A stretch of 64,000 nt of DNA from Paractinoplanes tereljensis. GTDB lineage: Bacteria; Actinomycetota; Actinomycetes; Mycobacteriales; Micromonosporaceae. The DNA lies in NCBI RefSeq assembly GCF_016862435.1, contig NZ_BOMY01000051.1:62001-126000 (forward strand), given 5' to 3'. The position numbers and the translations under genes were made by a program. The notes below the pieces were generated by a model that worked only from the letters and a program-made list of their open reading frames with translations, did no database searches and had not been told where the DNA came from. Below, in pieces: positions 17,036-25,631 of the stretch. Position 1 is the first letter of the stretch. The number at the start of each line of letters is the position of its first letter.

Positions 17036-17830
17036 ATGGCTTTGAATCCCACTCCCATCCCCCGCCGTTTCGAGGGCCGCTCGGTCGTGGTGACCGGGGC
17101 CGGCACCGGCTTCGGCGCCGAGATCGCCGTCCGCGCCGCCCAGGAGGGCGCCCGGGTCGTCGGCGTGCACTACCGCTCGTCCAAGGGTGGTGCCGAGCAG
17201 ACCGCCGAACGGGTCCGCGAGGCCGGCTCCGAGCCGGTGCTGCTGCAGGCCGACATCGCCCTCTGGCCGCAGGTCGCCCAGCTCGCCGACGACGCGTTCA
17301 CGCAGCTCGGCGGGGTCGACGTGCTGATCAACAACGTCGGTGACGTGGCCCGCGAGCAGATGTCCTGGCGGGACATCACCGAGGAGTCGGTCGACCACGT
17401 CCTGGCGGTCGACATCAAGGGCACGATGGCCTGTGTTCACGAATTCGGCGCTCGTATGCTCGACCAGGGACACGGCTCCATCGTCAACATCGGCTCCACG
17501 GTCATCGTCCGCGGCAGCGCGCGCGCACCGCAGTATGCAGCGGCGAAATACGGCCTCCTCGGCCTCACCAAGTCCTACGCGCAGGCGTTCGCACCCACGG
17601 TCCGGGTCAACGTCTTCGCCCCCGGCTTCATCGAGACCGACGCGACCCTGGGCCGCAAGGACTGGCAGGAAGGTCGCGGAGACCAGCTGCGCAAGCTGAC
17701 CCCGATGGGCCGCATCCCCGGCCCGGTCGAGCTGGCCGGCACCGCCCTGTTCCTGGCCACCGACGACGCGTTCCACATGACCGGCGGATACATGGTCGCC
17801 GACGGCGGGTACAACATGGTCGGCGCCTGA
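17036..17830 (+). CDS. SDR oxidoreductase, second gene of the catabolic operon
   Basis: The protein of 264 residues has VVVTGAGTGFGAEIAVRAA (glycine motif), VHYRSSKGG with a basic residue favouring NADPH, NNVGDVAR, NIGSTVIVRGSARAPQYAA and the catalytic Y-x3-K in QYAAAKYGLLGLTKS. APGFIETDATL and VADGGYNM are at the end. ATG 17036 is chosen over an ATG at 17003 inside the preceding gene; GGACG precedes it. The two SDRs differ clearly in cofactor loop, so they may act in successive or opposite redox steps. Its last base overlaps the next start. Confidence 0.9.
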   Translation: MALNPTPIPRRFEGRSVVVTGAGTGFGAEIAVRAAQEGARVVGVHYRSSKGGAEQTAERVREAGSEPVLLQADIALWPQVAQLADDAFTQLGGVDVLINNVGDVAREQMSWRDITEESVDHVLAVDIKGTMACVHEFGARMLDQGHGSIVNIGSTVIVRGSARAPQYAAAKYGLLGLTKSYAQAFAPTVRVNVFAPGFIETDATLGRKDWQEGRGDQLRKLTPMGRIPGPVELAGTALFLATDDAFHMTGGYMVADGGYNMVGA

Positions 17831-18846
17831 TGAGCGGGGTCCACCCCGCCGACGTGCCGTTGGCTCAGGCTCGCGCGCTGGTGCGGCGAGCGGTGGACAA
17901 GGCCGAGCAGCTCGGCCTGCGCGGTGCGATCGCCGTGGTCGGCGCGAGCGGCGCGCTGGTCACGGCGTCGCGCCTCGATCACGGCGGGCCGGGCGGCATG
18001 GCCCGGGCCCGCTCCAAGGCGTGGATCTCGGCGACCCAGCAGATCCCCAGCTCGGAGCACCTGCAACGGATGACCACGCTGCCGGTCCCGATCTCCACCG
18101 GCTTCGTGACGGCGTCACCCGAGGCGCTCTTCCCCGGCGCCGGCGGCTTGCCGATCCGGGACGCGGGCGGCACGGTGATCGGCGGCATCTCCGCCTCCGG
18201 CGCCACGGTCAGCCCGTTCCTGCCGGCCGGGGTGGCGCCCGAGGTGGTCAGTGCCGACGGCAAACCCGCGAACCCCGAAGACCTACTTATCGCGTACGCG
18301 ATGGGCACGCCCTACGTCGGCCAGCACGGCGACGACGAAGCCCGCTGGAAAGCCCGTTTCGGGGATCTCGTCGTCTCCCCCGAGGCCAGCCTCGGCATGA
18401 AGCCGGCGAGTCCGGCGGCCGCGCAGGGCGAGCTCGACTGGGCGCTCGCCCTGGTCGACCGGGTGCTGGCCGAGGCGGCCCGGCAGGGCCTGACGATCAG
18501 CGTCGCGGTGGTGGACCGCGGCGGCGACCCGATCCAGCAGGACCGGATGGACGGCGCGGTAGCCGGCGGGGTCGAGGTGGCCCTGGCCACCGCGAGTGCC
18601 GCCGCCCGCTTCGGCATCCCGAGCGAGCACCTGGCCGCCTGGTATCCCGCCGACCAGCTGGCCGCCCTGCACCCGGCCCCGCTGCTGGCCGCCCCCGGCG
18701 GCCTCCCGATCGAGCTGGACGGCCAGGTAGTGGCCGGTCTGGGCATCGGCGGCGCCCAGCCGGCGCGCTGCGCCGCCCTGGCCCGCGACGCCCTGACCCT
18801 GGCTCCATCCCTGCCGGTCCCAACCTCCCCGGCCTGGCCGTCATGA
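17830..18846 (+). CDS. Tandem double HbpS/GlcG-fold (DUF336) protein
   Basis: Most members of this family are single domains of 130-150 residues. This 338-residue protein contains two: about residues 10-130 (ARALVRRAVDKAEQLGLRGA ... GLPIRDAGGTVIGGISASGA) and 195-325 (DWALALVDRVLAEAARQGLT ... GGLPIELDGQVVAGLGIGGA). Each repeats the VVDRxGxx strand, the KAxxA helix and the GGLPI loop. No signal peptide is present, so it is cytoplasmic, unlike secreted haem-binding HbpS. In catabolic clusters such proteins are often found beside dehydrogenases without an assigned reaction. The start overlaps the SDR stop (TGATG). Confidence 0.82.
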   Translation: MSGVHPADVPLAQARALVRRAVDKAEQLGLRGAIAVVGASGALVTASRLDHGGPGGMARARSKAWISATQQIPSSEHLQRMTTLPVPISTGFVTASPEALFPGAGGLPIRDAGGTVIGGISASGATVSPFLPAGVAPEVVSADGKPANPEDLLIAYAMGTPYVGQHGDDEARWKARFGDLVVSPEASLGMKPASPAAAQGELDWALALVDRVLAEAARQGLTISVAVVDRGGDPIQQDRMDGAVAGGVEVALATASAAARFGIPSEHLAAWYPADQLAALHPAPLLAAPGGLPIELDGQVVAGLGIGGAQPARCAALARDALTLAPSLPVPTSPAWPS

Positions 18847-18913
18847 CCCGCACGCGCATAGGTAAGCAGAGCAAAGCGCGGCGGGCCGCGCCCACTACAG
18901 CGCGGGGCGCGAC

Positions 18914-19834
18914 GTGACCCGCGTTGCGGTGCTGGGCTGCGGGGCGATCGGCAGCCTCTACGCCGCCCACCTGAGCCGGGCGCCCGGGATCGAGGTCTGG
19001 GCCGTCGATCCCTGGCCGGAGCACATGGCGGCGATCCGTGAAAGCGGGTTGCGGGTCACCGGGCTGGCCGACTTCGTCGCGCCGGTCCACGCGATCACCG
19101 ACGCGGCCGACCTTCCTCTCTGCGACCTGGGCATCGTCGCGACCAAAGCGCTGCACACCGCAGCGGCCGTCGCGGCGGCGGTGCACTCGCTCAAGGACGC
19201 GGGGGTGGTCAGCGTGCAGAACGGGGTCGGCAACGAGGAGATCATCGCCGAGCACGTGCCCCGGGTCATGCGCGGGACCATCGTCACCGCCGGGGCGGTC
19301 ACCGCGCCGGGAGTGGTCCGCTACGACGCGCCGGGCGACTCCTGGATCGGGCCGTTCGAGCCGAGCCCGGCCCGCCCGGACGAGATAGAACTGCTGGCCG
19401 ACCTGCTCAATCAGGGCGGGCTTACCACGCACGCGGTCGCCGACGCGCGTGGCCCGCAGTGGACGAAAGTCGTGTTCAACGCGGCCACCAGCCCGCTGTC
19501 CGCGCTCACCGGCCTCACCGTGGGCCAGGTCTGCACCGATCCCGGCCTGCGCACCGAGGTGGACCGGCTGATCGACGAGGCGCTGACCGTCTGCGCCACG
19601 GCCGGCATCACCCTCACCCGGGACCCGCGCGCCTCGGTCGAGGAGGCCATCCGGGAGGCGTACGCCCATAAGCCCTCGATGCTGCAGGACGTACTCGCCC
19701 GCCGGGCCACCGAGATCGGCGTGCTCAACGGCGGCATCGCCGCCGAGGGCCGCCGGACCGGCGTCGCCACCCCCGCCCACGACGCCATGGTTGCCCTGGT
19801 GAACGGCCTGGAAAGGTCCTGGCCGGGCGGGTAG
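18914..19834 (+). CDS. Ketopantoate reductase-family dehydrogenase
   Basis: The 306-residue protein has the ApbA/PanE layout: a Rossmann domain (VAVLGCGAIGSLYAAHLS), IVATKALHTAAAV, VVSVQNGVGNEEIIAEHV, and an all-helical C-terminal domain with the catalytic Lys in WTKVVFNAATSPLSAL. Context argues against pantothenate synthesis: it sits in a catabolic operon, 67 bases after the HbpS-fold gene, so it more likely reduces or oxidises a 2-keto/2-hydroxy acid derivative of the imported substrate. Confidence 0.85.
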   Translation: MTRVAVLGCGAIGSLYAAHLSRAPGIEVWAVDPWPEHMAAIRESGLRVTGLADFVAPVHAITDAADLPLCDLGIVATKALHTAAAVAAAVHSLKDAGVVSVQNGVGNEEIIAEHVPRVMRGTIVTAGAVTAPGVVRYDAPGDSWIGPFEPSPARPDEIELLADLLNQGGLTTHAVADARGPQWTKVVFNAATSPLSALTGLTVGQVCTDPGLRTEVDRLIDEALTVCATAGITLTRDPRASVEEAIREAYAHKPSMLQDVLARRATEIGVLNGGIAAEGRRTGVATPAHDAMVALVNGLERSWPGG

Positions 19835-19918
19835 CCGACACAAGTTGGAAATGGTCCGGTCAAGCCATGGACATCAGCCGCACCGGTCCCCTATGTTCTC
19901 AAGTAATTCAGAAATTGG

Positions 19919-19935
19919 CTTTCACGATGTGAAAG
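19919..19935. promoter_or_regulatory. Perfect palindrome, putative IclR operator
   Basis: CTTTCAC-GAT-GTGAAAG is a perfect 7+3+7 palindrome, 71 bases before the substrate-binding protein start, in the 171-base gap that splits the cluster into two transcription units. A related sequence lies in the iclR intergenic region (16245-16261). Length and symmetry fit an IclR dimer site. Confidence 0.6.
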
Positions 19936-20005
19936 CGGCGGCTGACAAAGCGCCCGAATATCTCCTTCTTCTTCGTGTCTTCTCTTCCTCAAGAGGAGTT
20001 CGTTC

Positions 20006-20998
20006 ATGACTTTTCTCCGCCGGCGCCCGTTCCGCGCCTTGGCCGTCGCCCTTGCCACCACTCCTCTCCTGCTCGCCGCGGCCTGCAGCCACGCGAGTGA
20101 CACCCCCACCGGCAGCACCGCGTCGGGCAGCACCAAGGCGCTGCCCAAGACGCTGGTGTTCTCGCCGCTCTCACTCGCCCCGCCGGCCCTCAAGGGCCTG
20201 TCCGAGGGCGTGAAGGGCCTGGCCTCGTCGCAGGGCTGGGAGGTGATCGTCCAGGACCCCAACTTCGACGCCACCAAGCAGGTGCAGCAGCTCAACGAGG
20301 TGATCAGCTCGGGCCGGGCGGGCGCCGCCTGGATCCTCGCGGTGGCACCCAAGTCGCTCGGCGACCTGATCAAGACGGCCCAGGCCAAGGGGGTGCCGCT
20401 GCTGGTCAACGGCAAGCCCGACGAGTACGGATTCTCCGGTCCCCAGCCCGGCATCACGTTCGACTACATCGACTACACGGCCGGCGGCAAGGCCCTCGGT
20501 GAGCAGCTCGGCAAGTGCATCACCGAGAAGAACGGCGGCACCGGCAAGGTCCTCTACGTGGCCAGCCAGGAGGGCACGGCGGGCAAGCAGGAGTTCGACA
20601 CCGCCGCCGCCGAGGCGTTCAAGGCCGCCGCGCCTAACGCCACCCTCGCGCAGACCATCGTCTCGGTCGACCGGGCCAAGGCGCAGACCGACATCGGCAA
20701 CGCGCTGCAGGGCAACCCCGACCTGGTCGGCGTGTTCTCGGCCAACGACGAGGGCGCGCTCGGCGCACTGGGCGCGTTCAACGCGGCCGGCAAGAAGCTC
20801 ACCTGCGTCACCGACTTCGGCGGCAACGACGAGGTTCTCAAGAACGTCACCTCCGGCAAGATCTACGCCTCGGTCGCGCTGCAGTTCAACGACGACACGG
20901 CCCAGTCGTTCAACACCCTCGTCAAGATGCAGGCCGACCCCAAGGCCAACGGCGAGGTCCTGATCGTCCCGCAGAAGACCTTCACCCAGGGCAGCTGA
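20006..20998 (+). CDS. Ribose-type ABC importer, substrate-binding lipoprotein
   Basis: The protein of 330 residues starts with a lipoprotein signal: RRRPFRALAVALATTPLLLA followed by the lipobox LAAAC. The mature part is a periplasmic-binding type 1 fold (VIVQDPNFDATKQVQQLNEV, GRAGAAWILAVAPKSLGDLI, GVFSANDEGALGALGAF), as in RbsB relatives. An AAGAGGAG site lies before ATG 20006. It is the specificity component of the importer encoded by the next two genes. The ligand is not predictable, but cyclic sugars, cyclitols and glycosides are usual for this class. Confidence 0.9.
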   Translation: MTFLRRRPFRALAVALATTPLLLAAACSHASDTPTGSTASGSTKALPKTLVFSPLSLAPPALKGLSEGVKGLASSQGWEVIVQDPNFDATKQVQQLNEVISSGRAGAAWILAVAPKSLGDLIKTAQAKGVPLLVNGKPDEYGFSGPQPGITFDYIDYTAGGKALGEQLGKCITEKNGGTGKVLYVASQEGTAGKQEFDTAAAEAFKAAAPNATLAQTIVSVDRAKAQTDIGNALQGNPDLVGVFSANDEGALGALGAFNAAGKKLTCVTDFGGNDEVLKNVTSGKIYASVALQFNDDTAQSFNTLVKMQADPKANGEVLIVPQKTFTQGS

Positions 20999-21008
20999 GG
21001 CAGAGGAA

Positions 21009-22052
21009 ATGACCGTGACCATCGCCGCCCCGCAAGCCGTCAGTGCAGAGAAGGACAAGGACCCGGCGCTCATCCGCTGGCTGATCTTCATCCGGGACCG
21101 GGGCATCTTCGTCCTCTGGGCCGTGCTGCTGATCGCGTTCAGCATCTGGGCCAGCCCGTACTTCGCCAGCCTCGACAACGGGATCCTGATCGCCAACGCC
21201 GCCGCTCTCACCGCGATCTTCGCGGCCGGCATCGCGGTCGGCATCATCTGCGGCGCCCTGGATCTGTCCATCCCGGGCACCGCGGCCCTGGCCGGCTGCA
21301 CCTGCGGCTGGCTGATCACCCACGGCACGCCGACCGGCCTGGCGATCCTCGTCGCCCTGGTCCTCGGTGGCTTCGTCGGGCTGATCAACGGGCTGATCTC
21401 GCTGCGCGGCTTCAACCCGATCATCGTCACCATCGGCACCCTGTCGGTGATGAGCGGGGCGGCGGCGGGCATCGCCGGTGGCTACACGATCTCCGGCCTG
21501 GACTCGCTGGTGTTCATGGGCACCGACCGGTTCGCCGGCCTGCCGGCCCCGGTGTGGATCACCGCCGCGCTGTTCGCGCTGCTCACGGTCTTCCTCACCC
21601 GCACTCGGGACGGCATCCGGCTGATGGCGGTCGGCGGCAATCCCGAGGCGGTCCGCCGCTCCGGGATCCACGCCGACCGCTACAAGGTGCTCGGCTTCGT
21701 GATCAGCGGGTTCTGCGCGGCGCTCGGCGGCCTGGTGACCACCGCGCTGGTCACCGAGGCCAACCCGGCCGCCAACGTCAGCATCATCTTCAACGCGCTC
21801 ACCGCGGTCGCGCTCGCCGGTGTCTCGCTCGCCGGCGGGCGGGGCTCGCTGCCCCGGGTGCTGGTCGGCGCGCTGATCCTGGGCACCATCTCGAACGCGC
21901 TGACCATCAAGGGCGTCTCGCCGTACTGGGCGACCGCCACCACCGGCCTGCTGCTGCTCGGCTCGCTGGCCCTGGAGAAGTGGGTGTCCACCTCGGTCTC
22001 CCGCCGGCTCGTGCAGAGCGCGAGCGCGTCCGTCCACACCGGAACGAGGTGA
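21009..22052 (+). CDS. Ribose-type ABC importer permease
   Basis: A 347-residue integral membrane protein of the RbsC/BPD_transp_2 family with 8-10 hydrophobic segments. Conserved features are GALDLSIPGTAALAG, GLINGLISLRGFNPIIVTIG (cytoplasmic coupling region) and TRTRDGIRLMAVGGNPEAVR, followed by the SGI segment typical of sugar permeases. It begins 10 bases after the binding protein. As only one permease gene is present, it should act as a homodimer. Confidence 0.92.
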   Translation: MTVTIAAPQAVSAEKDKDPALIRWLIFIRDRGIFVLWAVLLIAFSIWASPYFASLDNGILIANAAALTAIFAAGIAVGIICGALDLSIPGTAALAGCTCGWLITHGTPTGLAILVALVLGGFVGLINGLISLRGFNPIIVTIGTLSVMSGAAAGIAGGYTISGLDSLVFMGTDRFAGLPAPVWITAALFALLTVFLTRTRDGIRLMAVGGNPEAVRRSGIHADRYKVLGFVISGFCAALGGLVTTALVTEANPAANVSIIFNALTAVALAGVSLAGGRGSLPRVLVGALILGTISNALTIKGVSPYWATATTGLLLLGSLALEKWVSTSVSRRLVQSASASVHTGTR

Positions 22053-22057
22053 TCCCG

Positions 22058-22849
22058 ATGGCCGACAACGCCTTGGAACTGCGCAACATCGACATGCACT
22101 ACGGGTACGTCCGGGCGCTCGACGGCATCGACATCGCGGTGCGCCAGGGCGAGGTGCTCGGCCTGCTCGGCGACAACGGCGCCGGCAAGTCGACGCTGCT
22201 CAAGGTGATGTCCGGGGCGCACCAGCCGACCAGCGGCGAGATCCGGGTGCACGGCGCGGAGAAGACGTTCGGCTCGCCGGCCGACGCCACCCACTCCGGC
22301 ATCCAGATGGTCTACCAGGATCTCGCGCTGGTCGACGCGCAGGACATCGCCACCAACCTCAACCTGGGCCGGGAGATCCTGCGCCGCGGCCCGCTGGGCT
22401 GGCTCGGGTTCGTCGACCACAAGGCCCAGCGCCGCCGGTCCACCGCCGAGCTGGAGAAACTCGGCGTCCGCACGGCGGCGGTGACCCGGCCGGTGGAGAT
22501 GCTCTCCGGCGGCCAGCGTCAGGTCGTCGCGCTGGCCCGGGGTGCGACCCGGGTGAACGGCGAGCAGAGCGGCATCCTGCTGCTCGACGAGCCGACCGCG
22601 GCGCTCGGCTACGAGCAGACCCAGCAGGTGCAGTCGCTGATCCGGCGGCTCGCCGACCAGGGGGTGGCCTGCGTGCTGGTCACCCACAACCTGCCCCTCG
22701 CGATGTCGGTCTGCGACCGGATCGCGGTGCTCAACCGGGGCCGCAAGGTCGCCGACATCCCGGTCGCCGAGACCGAGAACGACCATCTGGTCGGCTGGAT
22801 CACCGGCGCCCGCGCGTCGATGTTCGCGACCGCGTCGGAGGCGTCATGA
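22058..22849 (+). CDS. Ribose-type ABC importer ATPase (single cassette)
   Basis: The protein of 263 residues contains one complete cassette: Walker A LLGDNGAGKSTLLK, Q loop YQDLAL, signature LSGGQRQVVALARG, Walker B ILLLDEPTAALG and H loop VTHNL. Many importers of this family use a double-cassette ATPase of about 500 residues; this is the single-domain FrcA-like form that dimerises. ATG 22058 lies five bases after the permease stop. Confidence 0.92.
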   Translation: MADNALELRNIDMHYGYVRALDGIDIAVRQGEVLGLLGDNGAGKSTLLKVMSGAHQPTSGEIRVHGAEKTFGSPADATHSGIQMVYQDLALVDAQDIATNLNLGREILRRGPLGWLGFVDHKAQRRRSTAELEKLGVRTAAVTRPVEMLSGGQRQVVALARGATRVNGEQSGILLLDEPTAALGYEQTQQVQSLIRRLADQGVACVLVTHNLPLAMSVCDRIAVLNRGRKVADIPVAETENDHLVGWITGARASMFATASEAS

Positions 22850-22914
22850 CCGAGCGAAGCGAGCGTCATGATCGCGCTCTTCGTCTTTCGGGATTTTCGG
22901 AGGAGGCCGCATGA
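22846..22914 (+). CDS. Possible 22-residue coupled small ORF
   Basis: ATG 22846 overlaps the ATPase stop by four bases (ATGA) and the TGA at 22912-22914 overlaps the next gene's ATG by four bases. The encoded peptide starts MTERSERHDRALRL. It contains CGAGCGAAGCGAGCG (22850-22864), a repeat-like string I recall as frequent in actinomycete intergenic DNA. It may only carry ribosomes from one gene to the next; a functional peptide is unproven. Confidence 0.3.
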   Translation: MTERSERHDRALRLSGFSEEAA

Positions 22915-24272
22915 GGCTGTTCCTGCGCGGCTTCGCGGGTTACGAGGAGGCCCGGGTCGGCCGGGTCTTCAACCAGCGCCGCCCCGACCGCTACCCCGCC
23001 GCCGTCCTGCTGGCCGAGTCCGCTGACGACGTCGCCGAGGGCGTGCGGATGGCCGGCGAGCGCGGCTGGGCGGTCAGCGTCCGGTCCGGCGGGCACTCCT
23101 GGGCGGCCTGGAGCGTCCGCGACAACGCCCTGCTCATCGACCTCGAAGGGCTCAACTCCCTCGCGTACGACGAGGAGACCGGCATTGCCGTCGCCGGCCC
23201 CGCCGTGCGGGGTGGCCGCGAGCTCGCGCCGTTTCTGACCGAGCGCGGCCGGGCGTTCCCCGGCGGGCACTGCCCGACCGTCGGCATCGGCGGCTTCCTG
23301 CTGCAGGGCGGCCAGGGCTGGAACAGCCGCTCCAAGGGCTGGGCCTGCGAGAGCGTGGTCGCCGTCGACGTGGTGACCGCGGACGGTTCCGCACTGCACT
23401 GCGACGCCCAGCAGAACAGCGACCTCTACTGGGCCGCCCGCGGCGCCGGACCGGGTTACCCGGCCATCGTCACCGCGTTCCACCTGCAGACCTACCCGGC
23501 CTACCCGCACCTGTGGCACGACACCTGGACGTTCGCCCTCGACGACGGCGAAGCCCTGCTGTCCTGGATGCATGAGCTGCTGCCGAAGCTGGACCGCCGG
23601 GTCGAACCGGTGATCGCCGCGACCCGGCTGCCGAACATCCCCCTCGACGAGAGCGTCGAGCATCCCGGCGGCACGGTCCTGCTGCTGCACACCACGGTCA
23701 TGGTGTCGAACCCGGAAGAAGCCGAGGACCTGCTGCGGGTCTTCGACAGCTGCCCGGTGCCGAAACTGGGCCACGTGCGCGGCGAGACCAGCCTGGCCGA
23801 GGAGAGCGCGGCCCAGGACGAGCAGAGCCCCGAGGGCCACCGGTACGCGGTCGACTGCACCTGGACCGACGCGCCCGCCGACCGGCTCGCCCCGCCGCTG
23901 CTGCGGCTGTGGCGCGAGTTGGACACCACCCACTCGTTCTCGATCTGGTACGGCTGGGCGCCGCACCGGCCGCTGCCGGACATGGCGTTCTCGGTCGAGG
24001 GCAACGTCTACATCGCCACCTACGTGGTCTACCAGGACGCCGCCGACGACGAGAAGTACCGCACCTGGGTGCACGAGCGGACCGCGGCGATCGCGGCCGA
24101 CGGCGGGGCCGGCGTCTACCTCGGTGACACCGACTTCACCGGGCGGCAGGACCGGTTCCTCTCCGACGCCAACTACCGGCGGCTCGAGGAGATCCGGGCC
24201 ACCCGGGACCCGGACGGCCGGTTCGTGTCGTACCTCGCGGCCGACCCGGCCCGGCTGAACGTCCATGGCTGA
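22911..24272 (+). CDS. BBE-like FAD-linked oxidase, bicovalent flavin
   Basis: A PCMH-fold oxidase of 453 residues with a C-terminal berberine-bridge segment (FLSDANYRRLEEIRATRDPD). Both flavin attachment residues are present: His62 in SGGHSWAAW and Cys121 in FPGGHCPTVGIGGF. Such enzymes have high redox potential and an open site, and oxidise sugars, glycosides or alkaloids. No signal peptide is present, so it acts in the cytoplasm after uptake by the importer just upstream. AGGAGG precedes ATG 22911. Confidence 0.88.
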   Translation: MRLFLRGFAGYEEARVGRVFNQRRPDRYPAAVLLAESADDVAEGVRMAGERGWAVSVRSGGHSWAAWSVRDNALLIDLEGLNSLAYDEETGIAVAGPAVRGGRELAPFLTERGRAFPGGHCPTVGIGGFLLQGGQGWNSRSKGWACESVVAVDVVTADGSALHCDAQQNSDLYWAARGAGPGYPAIVTAFHLQTYPAYPHLWHDTWTFALDDGEALLSWMHELLPKLDRRVEPVIAATRLPNIPLDESVEHPGGTVLLLHTTVMVSNPEEAEDLLRVFDSCPVPKLGHVRGETSLAEESAAQDEQSPEGHRYAVDCTWTDAPADRLAPPLLRLWRELDTTHSFSIWYGWAPHRPLPDMAFSVEGNVYIATYVVYQDAADDEKYRTWVHERTAAIAADGGAGVYLGDTDFTGRQDRFLSDANYRRLEEIRATRDPDGRFVSYLAADPARLNVHG

Positions 24273-24684
24273 AGCCCGGCTCGACCACGTCGGGCTGTCC
24301 GTGCACGACCTGGACGCGGCGGCCGAGTGGTACTGCGCCGCGTTCGGTTACCGGCGCGAGCTGGCGCTGCGGGTCGACCCGATCGACCTGGACATCATCA
24401 TGCTGCTGCACCCCACCCACGGCGACCGCCTCGAGCTGTTGCACCGGCCGGGCTCGGTGACCGGCCCGCGGCCCGCCAATCCGGCCGAGGCGGCGCTGTC
24501 CGAGGCGTACGGGCACATCGCCTTTGATGTCGTTGATCTTGATCTTGCCTATGACCGGGTCGTCGGGCTCGGCGCGCGGTCGGTGATGGCGCCGCAGCCG
24601 TCGCCGGAAGCGGGCGTGCGGATGGCGTTCGTGGCCGACCCCGAGGGCAACCTCGTCGAACTGATGCAGAGGAGGCACCCGTGA
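24265..24684 (+). CDS. VOC-superfamily (glyoxalase-like) protein
   Basis: 139 residues forming two beta-alpha-beta-beta-beta modules: LDHVGLSVHDLDAAAEWYCA with a candidate metal-binding His, DRLELLHRPG with Glu, AYGHIAFDVVDLDLAYDRVV with His, and FVADPEGNLVELMQ with Glu. These four residues match the glyoxalase/epimerase metal site, so an epimerase, lyase or dioxygenase reaction is possible. It overlaps the oxidase gene by eight bases and the next gene by four. Confidence 0.85.
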   Translation: MAEARLDHVGLSVHDLDAAAEWYCAAFGYRRELALRVDPIDLDIIMLLHPTHGDRLELLHRPGSVTGPRPANPAEAALSEAYGHIAFDVVDLDLAYDRVVGLGARSVMAPQPSPEAGVRMAFVADPEGNLVELMQRRHP

Positions 24685-25556
24685 GCCGAGTCCTCGGCCT
24701 GTCGGCCGGCAACGCCGGCGGCAGTGCGGAAATCGTGCTGTGCGCCGCGCTCGGCGCGATCGGCGACGCCGAGATCGAACTGGTCCGGCTCGCCGACCTC
24801 GATCTGACCGACAATGATCACCTGGACTGGCTGTGGGAGAAGCTTGTCGACGCGGACGCGCTGATCGTCAGCACCCCGATCATGTCGCGGACCGTCTCGG
24901 CGAGCCTGAAGCTGCTCGTCGACCGTCTGCTCGGCCCCAACGCCGACGCCGCGATCATCGAGCAGCTGGTCGCGCTGCGGCGTTCCGGCATCGAGCCGGC
25001 CGTGCCGTTCCGGGTCGACGAGCGGGTGCTGCGGCCGCGGGTGGCCGGCTTCCTGGCGGTCGGCGGCTCGCTGACCCCGCAGTGGAAGACCCTCGCGTTG
25101 CCGCTGCTGCACACGGTCACGTTCTCGATGCACATCGCCGTGGCCGACCAGGTGGTGTTCGGCGGGGCCGGCACCCCCCAGTCGATCCTGCTCGACGACG
25201 AGGCGCTGGACCGGGCCGCGCGACTGGGCGCGAACGTGGCCGGCCAGCTCGGCAAGGCGTTCGACGACGTCGACTACCTGGGCGAGCCCGGCCTGTGCCC
25301 GCTGTGCCACCTCAACGTCATCGAGCTGCACGGCACCGACGCGGCCTGCGCCACCTGCGGTGCCCGCGGCACCCTGCGCCCCGACGGCTCGGTCGAGTGG
25401 ACCGACCTGACCACCTCGGTGCTGACCATGGCGGAGAAGCGCGCACACGGCGCGGAGATCCAGGAGACGGCCGCCCGGCACCGGCTGCTCGCCGCCGACC
25501 TCGCCGAGCGCCGGGCCAAGGTTCCGGCCTTCACACCGGTCACCCGAGGTTCTTGA
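24681..25556 (+). CDS. NADPH-dependent FMN reductase-fold protein with C-terminal zinc ribbon
   Basis: The 291-residue protein (GTG start 24681) has a flavodoxin-like N-terminal domain: VLGLSAGNAGGSAEIV, ADALIVSTPIMSRTVSASLK and FLAVGGSLTPQWKTLALPLL. After residue 195 comes a part unusual for the family, with four cysteines as two knuckles (LCPLC ... CATCG), probably a zinc ribbon. It may supply reduced flavin to an oxygenase step or reduce a quinone. It ends the importer/oxidase operon; a promoter for the next gene overlaps its stop codon. Confidence 0.8.
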   Translation: MSRVLGLSAGNAGGSAEIVLCAALGAIGDAEIELVRLADLDLTDNDHLDWLWEKLVDADALIVSTPIMSRTVSASLKLLVDRLLGPNADAAIIEQLVALRRSGIEPAVPFRVDERVLRPRVAGFLAVGGSLTPQWKTLALPLLHTVTFSMHIAVADQVVFGGAGTPQSILLDDEALDRAARLGANVAGQLGKAFDDVDYLGEPGLCPLCHLNVIELHGTDAACATCGARGTLRPDGSVEWTDLTTSVLTMAEKRAHGAEIQETAARHRLLAADLAERRAKVPAFTPVTRGS

Positions 25557-25581
25557 CAGTTCACATTCGACACTTGTTAAT
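25553..25581 (+). promoter_or_regulatory. Promoter of the secreted hydrolase gene
   Basis: TTGACA (25553-25558), a 17-base spacer and GTTAAT (25576-25581) form a good sigma-70-type promoter about 50 bases before GTG 25632. The -35 element overlaps the last codons of the preceding gene. The local AT richness is unusual for this window. Confidence 0.6.
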
Positions 25582-25631
25582 TGGAAACACCGTTTCGGAG
25601 AGTGTTACGGCTGACCCTTGGAGGTCGTTCC

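Noticed and set aside
18914..19834. Pantothenate biosynthesis assignment (panE)
   Set aside because: The fold fits, but the gene stands in a catabolic operon with an importer and no other pan gene.
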